Part shown: positions 53,723-61,429 of the stretch, piece after piece
Layout of the letters: each line of letters opens with the position of its first letter
How positions within the stretch are numbered: the stretch's first letter is position 1
Assembly: GCF_001431315.2 (NCBI RefSeq)
Contig: NZ_LKHV02000001.1
Location: 2,232,001 to 2,296,000 of the forward strand
DNA length: 64,000 nucleotides
Direction: 5' to 3'
Source: Candidatus Berkiella cookevillensis
GTDB lineage: Bacteria > Pseudomonadota > Gammaproteobacteria > Berkiellales > Berkiellaceae
The notes under the pieces: generated by a model
What the model was told of the DNA's origin: nothing
Databases searched by the model: none
The model's input: the letters and a program-made list of their open reading frames with translations, nothing else
Made by a program: the position numbers and the translations under genes

Positions 53723-53778
53723 CCACCAATTGCTAGGACCACCAATTGCTAGGACAGCCATAATTAGCAGGACAGCCA
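53723..53778. repeat. Short tandem repeat
   Basis: CCACCAATTGCTAGGA occurs at 53723-53738 and exactly again at 53739-53754, followed by a diverged 18-base unit (53755-53772) and part of a fourth. It lies just beyond the GC-rich palindrome. Confidence 0.7.
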
Positions 53779-53848
53779 CATTAAAATTTGCAAGTTAATT
53801 AAATAATGTAGATGTACGTGAGTAGTTTTAGAGTGGGTTTCTTAGGCG

Positions 53849-54874
53849 CTAACTTGGAATATCTGCCATCATTGCATGATTCATCTCTTTTAAATGATGC
53901 TGCGATTTTGCCGTAGACTTTAATAATCTATCCCAGATCCCATTCCATAGTACTGCACGCGAAGGTGCTTGAATTGCAATTGCTTGGCAAGATGATTGAT
54001 CAGCTCTTCTTAAAGATTCATATAATTTTTGTGCATATTGCTCAACCGTAGTCGGCATTTGAATCCATTGTAAGCATTCTACGCTCTCATTAGTATTCGT
54101 GGCTTGAGCCAAGATACATAGCTCAGCGCTATATAATGCTTGTAAAAAAGCAAGCTCCTGCTCATTTTCATATAAATAGGTAGGTTTAGAAGGCTCATAA
54201 TGATATTTCAAAGAGCCGGACACTTGCGGGCTTTGTTTACTACCTACAGTCACAAGAACCCTATCTCCCACTACTTTTTGAATATCTTCAATAGTGATCA
54301 TACCAGGACGCAATATTCTGCACTGCGTAGGCTCTGTTGCATCTAAAATGGTTGATTCAATGCCAACCATACATTCGCCGCCTTCTAACACGCGTACCGA
54401 TGTTCCAAATTCATCCAATACATGCTGCGAAGAAGTAGGGCTTACTTTGCCAAACTGATTGGCAGAAGGTGCCGCTAAAGGTGCGCCCACCTGCTCAATC
54501 AATGCCAAAGCAACAGGGTGATTCGGCATCCGAATACCCACGGTGTCTTGTCCACCCGTAACCCAATAAGATACCTTGTTTGATTTCTCTAAAATAAGGG
54601 TGAGTGGCCCAGGCCAAAAAGCCTTTGTAAGTGCTTGCACATAGTCAGGAATATTCACAGCATAATCAGACAAATTCATATCTTTGGCGATATGAATAAT
54701 CAAAGGATGCTCGGTAGGGCGATGCTTTAATGCAAAGATCTGTCTCAGTGCTTGCTCTTGTGTGATATCTGCGGCTAAGCCATAAACCGTTTCCGTGGGT
54801 ATAGCAATAACGTGGCCTGATTTAAGCACATTCGCTGCTACAACAATTTCATCCGGGTTTAGAATCAGTTTCAT
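53849..54874 (-). CDS. tsaC: L-threonylcarbamoyladenylate synthase (Sua5/TsaC)
   Basis: About 341 residues from the ATG at 54874 (a GTG at 54898 gives a longer form). It makes the threonylcarbamoyl-AMP used for the t6A37 tRNA modification. The Sua5/YciO/YrdC domain is clear: VIAIPTETVYGLAADI, FALKHRPTEHPLIIHI, FWPGPLTLIL, VGIRMPNHPVA and APSANQFGKVSPTSSQHV. The extra C-terminal domain of about 130 residues (after ITIEDIQKVVGD) marks the longer Sua5 form rather than short TsaC. Divergent from purE with about 130 bases between. Confidence 0.93.
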   Translation of the reverse strand: MKLILNPDEIVVAANVLKSGHVIAIPTETVYGLAADITQEQALRQIFALKHRPTEHPLIIHIAKDMNLSDYAVNIPDYVQALTKAFWPGPLTLILEKSNKVSYWVTGGQDTVGIRMPNHPVALALIEQVGAPLAAPSANQFGKVSPTSSQHVLDEFGTSVRVLEGGECMVGIESTILDATEPTQCRILRPGMITIEDIQKVVGDRVLVTVGSKQSPQVSGSLKYHYEPSKPTYLYENEQELAFLQALYSAELCILAQATNTNESVECLQWIQMPTTVEQYAQKLYESLRRADQSSCQAIAIQAPSRAVLWNGIWDRLLKSTAKSQHHLKEMNHAMMADIPS

Positions 54875-55007
54875 TTTTGAGGGATATACACAAATCACTA
54901 AGGTTTAGTCATTTTAACAACATTCATCCTTAATAGGCAAACCTTAAGCAAGTTGTTAAAATACTGCCCTGCACTCAATAGATGGCACATTTTTAAGGAA
55001 ACACTCA

Positions 55008-55493
55008 ATGAAAAAGCTTGTCGCAGTCGTTTATGGCTCATTATCAGACTGGGAAGTGATGAAAAATGCCACAGATATCTTAAATGACCTTCATATTCCT
55101 TACCATACCCAAGTGATTTCAGCGCACAGAACACCCCATCTTTTATATGAGTTTGCAAACTCAGCTAAAACCAAAGGCTTTGAAGTCATCATCGCAGGTG
55201 CTGGTGGCGCAGCTCACCTCCCAGGTATGATTTCTTCTCTCACAACTTTACCCGTACTCGGCGTGCCTGTTCCCAGCTCAAACTTAAATAGCATGGACTC
55301 TCTACTCTCTATAGTACAAATGCCCGGTGGTATACCTGTGGGTACACTGGCCGTGGGTAAAGCAGGCGCAAAAAATGCAGCCCTTTTGGCAGCAGCCATT
55401 CTTGCCAATAAATATCCTGAGATTGACAAGCAATTAACTGATTTTAGAGCCGAACAAACACAAAGCGTTTTGAATCAATTATATCCGGAGTAA
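55008..55493 (+). CDS. purE: N5-carboxyaminoimidazole ribonucleotide mutase
   Basis: A 161-residue class I PurE, which converts N5-CAIR to CAIR in purine synthesis. Seen: VVYGSLSDWEVM (the usual GSxSDW), ISAHRTPH with the catalytic His, AGAGGAAHLPGM and SIVQMPGGIPVGTLAVG. AAGGA lies 8 bases before the ATG. It ends three bases before purK, and the two form an operon as in most gammaproteobacteria. Confidence 0.97.
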   Translation: MKKLVAVVYGSLSDWEVMKNATDILNDLHIPYHTQVISAHRTPHLLYEFANSAKTKGFEVIIAGAGGAAHLPGMISSLTTLPVLGVPVPSSNLNSMDSLLSIVQMPGGIPVGTLAVGKAGAKNAALLAAAILANKYPEIDKQLTDFRAEQTQSVLNQLYPE

Positions 55494-55496
55494 TGA

Positions 55497-56579
55497 ATGA
55501 AAGTTGGTATTTTAGGTGGTGGTCAATTAAGTCGCATGTTGGCATTAGCAGGCATACCGCTTGGCTTTGATTTTTGTTTCTATGAACCCAGCCTTGAAAA
55601 TGGTGTCTCTCAATTAGGTCAAGTCATTCAAAAGCCCTATAGTGATATTGAAGCGCTGGCGTCATTCATCGAAAGCTGCGATGTCATCACCTATGAAAAT
55701 GAAAATATTCCCGTAGAAACAGCAACACTGATTGCAAAATGTAAGCCCTTACACCCCAATACCAAAGCACTCAAGACCACACAAGATAGGCTCTTGGAAA
55801 AAACCATGTTCGATCATTTGAGCATTCCCACCGTTGCTTATCAAGCCATTGATTCAAAAGCTACACTCGAAAATTTTCTTAAATTGCATGGTAGCCCAAT
55901 AGTTCTTAAAAAAAGACGTCAAGGCTATGATGGTAAAGGGCAATGCAAAATCAATTCTATGCAAGACATTATCGAGCTTTCAAATGATTTTCTAAATGAT
56001 GCTATTGCAGAACAATTTATTGCTTTTGATAGAGAAATATCCATCATCGCTGTCAAAGGAATCAATGGCGATTGTCGATATTATGATATCTGCCAAAACT
56101 ACCATGAAAAAGGCATTTTGCATCATACTCAAAACAAAATTGACGATCCTATGTTTAATACGGCCAAAATCTATGTCGACAAAGTCATACAACATCTTGA
56201 TTACGTGGGTTGTATTTCCTTTGAATTCTTTCAAAAAGGCACACAACTCTTTGCTAACGAGATTGCCCCTCGTGTACATAATAGCGGCCATTGGACGATT
56301 GAAGGAGCACAAACCAGTCAATTTGAAAATCACCTCCGCGCTATCACTGGCATGGGATTAGGCAATACCGCAAGCACAGATCATTTCCAGATGTTTAATT
56401 TGCTGGGTGCTATCCCTGATAAAGAAGGCATGATGAATTATGATTTTGTTCATTTGCATGATTATCAAAAAATTGCAAAACCAGGACGTAAGGTGGGGCA
56501 TATTACACTACTACTATCAAAAGATACGACTGAACAAAAAGAGAAATTCTTAAAAGAATGTCTGAACAAAGTAATCTAA
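55497..56579 (+). CDS. purK: N5-carboxyaminoimidazole ribonucleotide synthase
   Basis: A 360-residue ATP-grasp enzyme that carboxylates AIR with bicarbonate and ATP. N-terminal VGILGGGQLSRMLALAG is the family start. The ATP-grasp core shows VLKKRRQGYDGKGQ near 134-147, IAEQFIAFDREISIIAV, and FANEIAPRVHNSGHWTIEGAQTSQFENHLRAI (in parts) with the metal ligands. Length is normal. Start follows the purE stop by three bases. Purine synthesis is thus partly encoded here, so this organism is not fully dependent on a host for purines. Confidence 0.97.
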   Translation: MKVGILGGGQLSRMLALAGIPLGFDFCFYEPSLENGVSQLGQVIQKPYSDIEALASFIESCDVITYENENIPVETATLIAKCKPLHPNTKALKTTQDRLLEKTMFDHLSIPTVAYQAIDSKATLENFLKLHGSPIVLKKRRQGYDGKGQCKINSMQDIIELSNDFLNDAIAEQFIAFDREISIIAVKGINGDCRYYDICQNYHEKGILHHTQNKIDDPMFNTAKIYVDKVIQHLDYVGCISFEFFQKGTQLFANEIAPRVHNSGHWTIEGAQTSQFENHLRAITGMGLGNTASTDHFQMFNLLGAIPDKEGMMNYDFVHLHDYQKIAKPGRKVGHITLLLSKDTTEQKEKFLKECLNKVI

Positions 56580-56589
56580 AACAGAGATC

Positions 56590-56627
56590 TCCTCTAGAAA
56601 TTTTAAATATTCAAAACTTCTAGAGGA
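56590..56627. terminator. Hairpin between convergent purK and secreted-protein gene
   Basis: Perfect 10-base arms TCCTCTAGAA (56590-56599) and TTCTAGAGGA (56618-56627), 10 bases after the purK stop. There is no strong T-run on either side, but its place between convergent genes suggests a bidirectional transcription end. Confidence 0.55.
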
Positions 56628-56642
56628 TTGAACAAAAACCGA

Positions 56643-57851
56643 TTAATGAACAATCTTTGCTTCCTTTGCTTCTAACTTTTTAAAATGCTCAATAGCCATT
56701 TTAATTTCAGAAATTAATCTTTCCTTGCTTAAAATAGGTGCATTTTTTGTTATATCTTCACCTTCTTCTCCGCGCATGAGCAAATAAGGCTCCGCGCTTT
56801 CAACCGGAGGTGCAGTAATAATTAAGGTTGCAATCATGTCCTCAGGATCAGAGATCAATCGATGAGCTAAGGTATAATGATGGAAATAAGACTGTCCCTC
56901 TTTAATTTCATGAACCACTGGAAAACCTAAATGTTTAAGGCCTATTTTTTTCAAGCCATATTGTCCAGATACATTAGGTAACGTTACATAACTCTCATGT
57001 ACAGATATGACATCAAAAAAATCTTTTTCAGATAGATCAAATTTTTTCATAATATCTTCTTTGGTCAAGACAGATCCCTTATCTACACTACAGCGAAATT
57101 TTTCTTTCTGAAAGCGAGTCATTCCATACATAGACATTTCAATAATACTTATACTATCGAAAACTTTCTTTTGTTCTTCTTTAGAAAGAGCATTTACTTT
57201 CTCGATAAATTTGTCATAAACCATCTTTTCATCTGGTCGCACATCATTGATTAAATATAATTGATCTTCAAAGCTTCCCGAATACATCTTAGAAGCAAAA
57301 CTCCATTTATGAGCATGTTTATCTTCAACAACAAGTTTTGTTGTATCTTTTTCAGCATTTGGCCACCACAAATGTAACCGTACTTTATATTCTTTGTCTT
57401 TGGGACCAGTTACTAAAACAATTTTTGTAAAGCCCGTCACATGGATATAAGATCGAGCAGCCATTTCGTCCAATAATTTATCATTTTCCAAAACAGATTC
57501 TAACGCACTGATTAAAGCTTGAGGCGTAATATAATTCATGAGCTCTTCATGAAATTGTTGAGCATTCGGTTGGTCATATTTGGTAAATAAATTTTTCGTT
57601 TTTTCTTCTAGATCCTTGATGTTTTTAATATCAGAAATAAAATTTTTATCCGAATCAAAAATTACAAACTGACCTTCAGGAATAATAGTAGGCGAATGTT
57701 TATATTCTTTTAAATCATGATTAACTAAATAATCTGTGGATACGCACTCTTTTTCCACATCTAATAGGAAAAATGAATCTGCATCTTCTGTTGCTTGAAC
57801 TGCCTGTGAAAATGTGAATAAAACTAATATATATTTTAGAAAACGCCGCAT
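56643..57851 (-). CDS. Secreted hypothetical protein with cupin-like His motif
   Basis: A 402-residue protein with an N-terminal signal peptide (MRRFLKYILVLFTFSQAVQA). The middle section RLHLWWP, DKHAHKWSFASKMYSGSFEDQLYLI and later YFHHYTLAHRLIS resembles the metal-binding strands of the cupin/cysteine-dioxygenase fold (His-x-His pair in HAH, then a late His). No family name can be given. The remaining parts are charged and helical. Possible role: a periplasmic or exported metal enzyme. A single gene, convergent with purK and divergent from the EEP gene. Confidence 0.74.
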   Translation of the reverse strand: MRRFLKYILVLFTFSQAVQATEDADSFFLLDVEKECVSTDYLVNHDLKEYKHSPTIIPEGQFVIFDSDKNFISDIKNIKDLEEKTKNLFTKYDQPNAQQFHEELMNYITPQALISALESVLENDKLLDEMAARSYIHVTGFTKIVLVTGPKDKEYKVRLHLWWPNAEKDTTKLVVEDKHAHKWSFASKMYSGSFEDQLYLINDVRPDEKMVYDKFIEKVNALSKEEQKKVFDSISIIEMSMYGMTRFQKEKFRCSVDKGSVLTKEDIMKKFDLSEKDFFDVISVHESYVTLPNVSGQYGLKKIGLKHLGFPVVHEIKEGQSYFHHYTLAHRLISDPEDMIATLIITAPPVESAEPYLLMRGEEGEDITKNAPILSKERLISEIKMAIEHFKKLEAKEAKIVH

Positions 57852-58009
57852 TCTAAATTACTCCCTCATCCTTTCATATATTTTAAAGATTTATCAATGC
57901 ATTCTTAAGCCATTATAGACAATTTTATAGACTTTATGGTTTGTTAACTGATATAATTAACACTTTTTTAGTGCATATACTTTAAATCATTTTAAATACG
58001 CAGGATATT

Positions 58010-58993
58010 ATGGGCAAAGACACTATTCCTTATGAAATTAAAACCAAACCACTATTTACGCATGCCCTAAAACCTGTGAAATTTATCAAATCTTGGCTAA
58101 GCTGGTTTGGAAATTGGAAATCTGCATCATCACCCCCAATTAAATTGCCCTCTCCTGAACAGCTCAAGGTACTGAGTTATAACCTATGGGGAGCACCACA
58201 AGATGCCAAGAATCCATATTTTCAATTTAAACAAAGATCACAAGCGGTTTTAAAGCTCATTAGCACCATCGATGCTGATGTGATCTGCTTGCAAGAAGTC
58301 TCTAGAGATTGGGCCGATAAATTACTTGCAGATCCGTTTATTCGGAAAAATTTTTATTCAACAGATTTTAATACAGATAGAGTACACAGCTATTTTGGTC
58401 TTAGCCAAATTACACTGTCGAAATTCCCAATTATCTCTGCAACTGCATATGGGTTACCCGGATACGAAATATATTCTCTATTGAATACTCAGATACAGTT
58501 TGGTACACAGACAATATCTGTTAATAATGTACATTTGCATTCTGGTAAAGAACATTCAAGCTTCCGTATCGCACAACTAGAAACGATATTTAATATTCTA
58601 ACCTCTCAAGAACAAAGTGATAGCACTCTCATTGCAGGAGACTTTAATTTTGGAGATAATTGGGATGAAAACAGTGTACTCGATTCAGCACCAATGCCAT
58701 TAACTGACATTTGGAAGCATCTCAAAGACAACGATCCAGGATACACTGAAGATTCTCATATAAATATAATGCGCTTTAATCTAAAAGGTTGTCATAAACA
58801 AGAACGATTTGATCGTATTTTAGTACAAAGCAATACAATGGATGCAACTGATATTAAATTGATTGGTCAAGCCCCAATCGATCCAGATGCGCAGATTTGG
58901 CCTTCTGATCATTTTGGCTTATTGGCACGTTTTGATATCCATTCAAGAAAAGAGGTGATTAGCTCCAATAGTTCATCTTCTAAGTCAAGATAG
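58010..58993 (+). CDS. Endonuclease/exonuclease/phosphatase-family phosphodiesterase
   Basis: A 327-residue EEP-superfamily protein. The catalytic set is complete: LSYNLWG (Asn) near residue 55, VICLQEVS (Glu) near 97, VNNVHLHSG (His), IAGDFNFGDNW (Asp/Asn), and WPSDHFGLLARF (Asp-His) near the end. The insert pattern after the third motif is close to bacterial sphingomyelinases and to inositol-phosphatase-like EEPs rather than to exonuclease III. There is no signal peptide; a basic and aromatic N-terminus (about 45 residues) precedes the domain. An effector acting on host lipids is conceivable, a housekeeping phosphodiesterase equally so. Confidence 0.85.
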   Translation: MGKDTIPYEIKTKPLFTHALKPVKFIKSWLSWFGNWKSASSPPIKLPSPEQLKVLSYNLWGAPQDAKNPYFQFKQRSQAVLKLISTIDADVICLQEVSRDWADKLLADPFIRKNFYSTDFNTDRVHSYFGLSQITLSKFPIISATAYGLPGYEIYSLLNTQIQFGTQTISVNNVHLHSGKEHSSFRIAQLETIFNILTSQEQSDSTLIAGDFNFGDNWDENSVLDSAPMPLTDIWKHLKDNDPGYTEDSHINIMRFNLKGCHKQERFDRILVQSNTMDATDIKLIGQAPIDPDAQIWPSDHFGLLARFDIHSRKEVISSNSSSSKSR

Positions 58994-59041
58994 TAAAAGC
59001 AATGAAAATGAGAGACACTTTAAAATGGGTTAACTGCCTTG

Positions 59042-60589
59042 TTAACCTCCATAACGAAAACCGATGGAGGCTAAATTCTCGCCTGTCTTGCGAAAATAAT
59101 TGTCGGAATGATTTAAAAAATACTGATAAGAGCCACTTAAAGACAAACTTCTTGCCAACTGCCAACTCATCCCCATCGCCATCACATAGCGCTGATCTTG
59201 TTCTTGATTAAAATAACGTTGATACACATCAGAGGCTTTTGCAGAAATATGTATGTTTCGTCTAAACTCATAATCAGCAGAGAAACTAACACCTTTGCCT
59301 TTCTCTTCCGAGGAGGAAGCTAAGACTATATTCTTATTTTGAAATGCATTCACTGAAAATTGCACTCTCTCTAAATTGTAACGATAAACTGCATCTAAAG
59401 TTTTGCTAATCAAAATTTGGTTTATTTGTGTTGGTGTAAATTGAGAGGGAGAGAAAACAATATTATTCAAATTACCTCGGGGTGAAAAATCGATTTGTTG
59501 CCGAGCACGTGTCGTAATCTCTTCACCGTAATCAAGGCTAAAGCTTTGACGCTTTCTATACCATGAAGCATTGACAATGCTACTATCACCAAAAGAGCGA
59601 TGACCTTTTTGAATGGTAATTTGTGTGCGCTTATTGGGAAAATACTGAAAACCTGCATACCAAAGATAGCCATCTAAAGATTGCTGTATGCCACGTAGGT
59701 TTTGATTATCTTCATAGCCAACACGGAAAAGCGCAATCAATCGTCTTGAAATTTCATACTGCATTAATCCATTCAGTGTTAATGTTTTTAATGTCAAATC
59801 ATAAGATTGCGCTGTCTCTCTGTATTGATATTGAAAACTGGAACTTAAGCGTTGAACATGCGTACCCATCCAAGCCCCCCCCTCTGCAAGCCAATCATTG
59901 ACGTGCGATAGGTTTGATGAGGGATAATGTGTTTGGCCATATTTTATTTTCAAATCACTACGAATCTTTTGACCAAACGAATATCTAAAATCAGGGCCTA
60001 ACTGAAAACTACCAACATCTGATCGATTATCGCCACTTTGCATGCCGCTAAATGCTTGGTTTTCTGGATAAAGTACCTGCTGCGTATAAATGCCATCCAT
60101 CGAAAAATCCATATGCTTTCTAGATATTTGACGCTCATAATGCAAACTACCACGGTGATATATTTTATCGGCGTGGCTTTTGTTCCAATAACCTAAACCT
60201 TGCAATAAATACTCCGCATCCATATGGCTACGAGGCGATTCTGCTTGCAATAAGAGTGCTGGCATTACCTCTAGAATCCATTCTGATTTTTTCATACTGC
60301 GTGGCATTAACTTTACATTATCAGAATAATACTGAGAAACTGAAATCTCAGGACTCAAATGATAATAAGCCGATGTATTTACAGAAAAAAAGCTAATAAA
60401 ACTGAGTAATAATATACCCACAATAGATGATTCTTCGGTTAGGTGGCAAGCGTTCGAGCAATAGGCGTGTATACAAAATACATGACGATTGTGAGATTCG
60501 CGAAGCCAACAACACCGACATTGTGCCCCTTTGCGGGTAAGATTCATCTGTAAAGGGCATATTCGAGTTCTCAAAATATTAAGGCTCAT
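59042..60589 (-). CDS. Outer-membrane beta-barrel protein, PEP-CTERM-system-associated type
   Basis: Up to 515 residues. From the hydrophobic segment VGILLLSFISFFSVNTSA onward it looks like an exported beta-barrel: alternating aromatic strands, ISVSQYYSDNVKL near the mature N-terminus, PALLLQAESPRSHMDAEYLLQG, and a C-terminal GSYQYFLNHS ending in GFRYGG. This fits the TIGR03016-type protein that follows the tyrosine kinase in exosortase A loci. The first 53 codons of the long form come from a dispersed repeat and are Cys/His/Arg-rich; the true start is perhaps GTG at 60421, because no ATG lies between repeat and signal peptide. The coordinates give the outer limit. It may form or line the exit channel for polysaccharide. 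Confidence 0.85.
   Translation of the reverse strand: MSLNILRTRICPLQMNLTRKGAQCRCCWLRESHNRHVFCIHAYCSNACHLTEESSIVGILLLSFISFFSVNTSAYYHLSPEISVSQYYSDNVKLMPRSMKKSEWILEVMPALLLQAESPRSHMDAEYLLQGLGYWNKSHADKIYHRGSLHYERQISRKHMDFSMDGIYTQQVLYPENQAFSGMQSGDNRSDVGSFQLGPDFRYSFGQKIRSDLKIKYGQTHYPSSNLSHVNDWLAEGGAWMGTHVQRLSSSFQYQYRETAQSYDLTLKTLTLNGLMQYEISRRLIALFRVGYEDNQNLRGIQQSLDGYLWYAGFQYFPNKRTQITIQKGHRSFGDSSIVNASWYRKRQSFSLDYGEEITTRARQQIDFSPRGNLNNIVFSPSQFTPTQINQILISKTLDAVYRYNLERVQFSVNAFQNKNIVLASSSEEKGKGVSFSADYEFRRNIHISAKASDVYQRYFNQEQDQRYVMAMGMSWQLARSLSLSGSYQYFLNHSDNYFRKTGENLASIGFRYGG
60429..60530 (+). repeat. Palindromic intergenic repeat, copy 3
   Basis: Read on the minus strand it shares GGGGCACAATGTCGGTG, TTGTTGGC, a central hairpin CATGTA-TTTTG-TATAC, TTGCTCGA and CTTGCCACC with copy 2 (38228-38334) and copy 1 (20440-20565). 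It overlaps the 5' part of the beta-barrel frame. Confidence 0.65.
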
Positions 60590-60607
60590 TAACTGACAAT
60601 CTAGCGA

Positions 60608-61417
60608 TTATGTAAGAGATTGAGGAAATAAAGAGGCATGACTTGCAACAATACCCGCTATTTTATCCATAGGCATTGCTTGCAAGCTTTGTTTTAATAC
60701 ACTTTGCGGAGTCTTTAAAATGTTATTAACAAAAATAATACGATCACAATACTGAGATAATATTTTACTTGCTGGATCGACATACGATGGAGGGGCATCA
60801 ATGATCACAAAAATTCTTGGACACATGTTTTGTATTTGGCTAAAAAATTCATGCATATGAACGCTATCAAAGTACTCTGAACGACAAGGATTCAAACGAC
60901 CATGCGGAATAAAATAGAGCTGTGGTACAGGTAAAGTATGAATAATGTTGGTAAGCACGTGCTTATTTTCCAAAAAATCCATTAATCCTGGCAAAGCATC
61001 TGCCTTAAGCTGCGCACTTAGGCTATTAGCACCACCACAAGCATCCACAATAATTGCTTGATATTCTCGCTCAAGTGAAAAATTAGTCGCTAAATTAAAA
61101 GCAGTTGTTGATACTCCCTCAGAAGCGATACTACTGGTCACCATAAAGACATGCGAGCGCTTCTCCTGTTGAGATTTATTTTCAGGCAAAAGTAATTTTT
61201 TTATCTTACGATAATGCATCGTCAACTGGCCACTATGAAAAGGTGGCGCAACCAAAGCTGCATTATTTTCAAAGAATGCAGCCCAATTTTTCTTTAGTGT
61301 ATTAGGCTTAAAATCGTCTTCTGTTCCAACAACTATTTTTCCCTTTAATGCTTCATGATTTTTTACATCACTTTGGGCTAGCATTTCTGTATTTTTATTT
61401 TTTTTGAAAATTGACAT
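60608..61417 (-). CDS. Tyrosine-autokinase-like (BY-kinase) protein with degenerate ATP site
   Basis: A 269-residue MinD/CpsD-like ATPase of the exosortase-associated tyrosine autokinase type. The position where Walker A should read GEGKST has SEGVST (residues 99-104), so the invariant Lys is Val102. Walker A' reads IIVDACGG (D125, C127) instead of DADLRxP. Walker B is present (FVIIDAPP, Asp207). The C-terminus has no tyrosine cluster (ends LFPQSLT). Kinase activity is therefore doubtful. It may act as a regulator or structural partner of the chain-length protein encoded 12 bases upstream. It is followed after 18 bases by the beta-barrel gene. Confidence 0.87.
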   Translation of the reverse strand: MSIFKKNKNTEMLAQSDVKNHEALKGKIVVGTEDDFKPNTLKKNWAAFFENNAALVAPPFHSGQLTMHYRKIKKLLLPENKSQQEKRSHVFMVTSSIASEGVSTTAFNLATNFSLEREYQAIIVDACGGANSLSAQLKADALPGLMDFLENKHVLTNIIHTLPVPQLYFIPHGRLNPCRSEYFDSVHMHEFFSQIQNMCPRIFVIIDAPPSYVDPASKILSQYCDRIIFVNNILKTPQSVLKQSLQAMPMDKIAGIVASHASLFPQSLT

Positions 61418-61429
61418 AGTTGTATCTAC

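Noticed and set aside
53500-53736. 78-codon frame in the wecB-sua5 gap
   Set aside because: It runs through a palindrome and a tandem repeat and has no family features.
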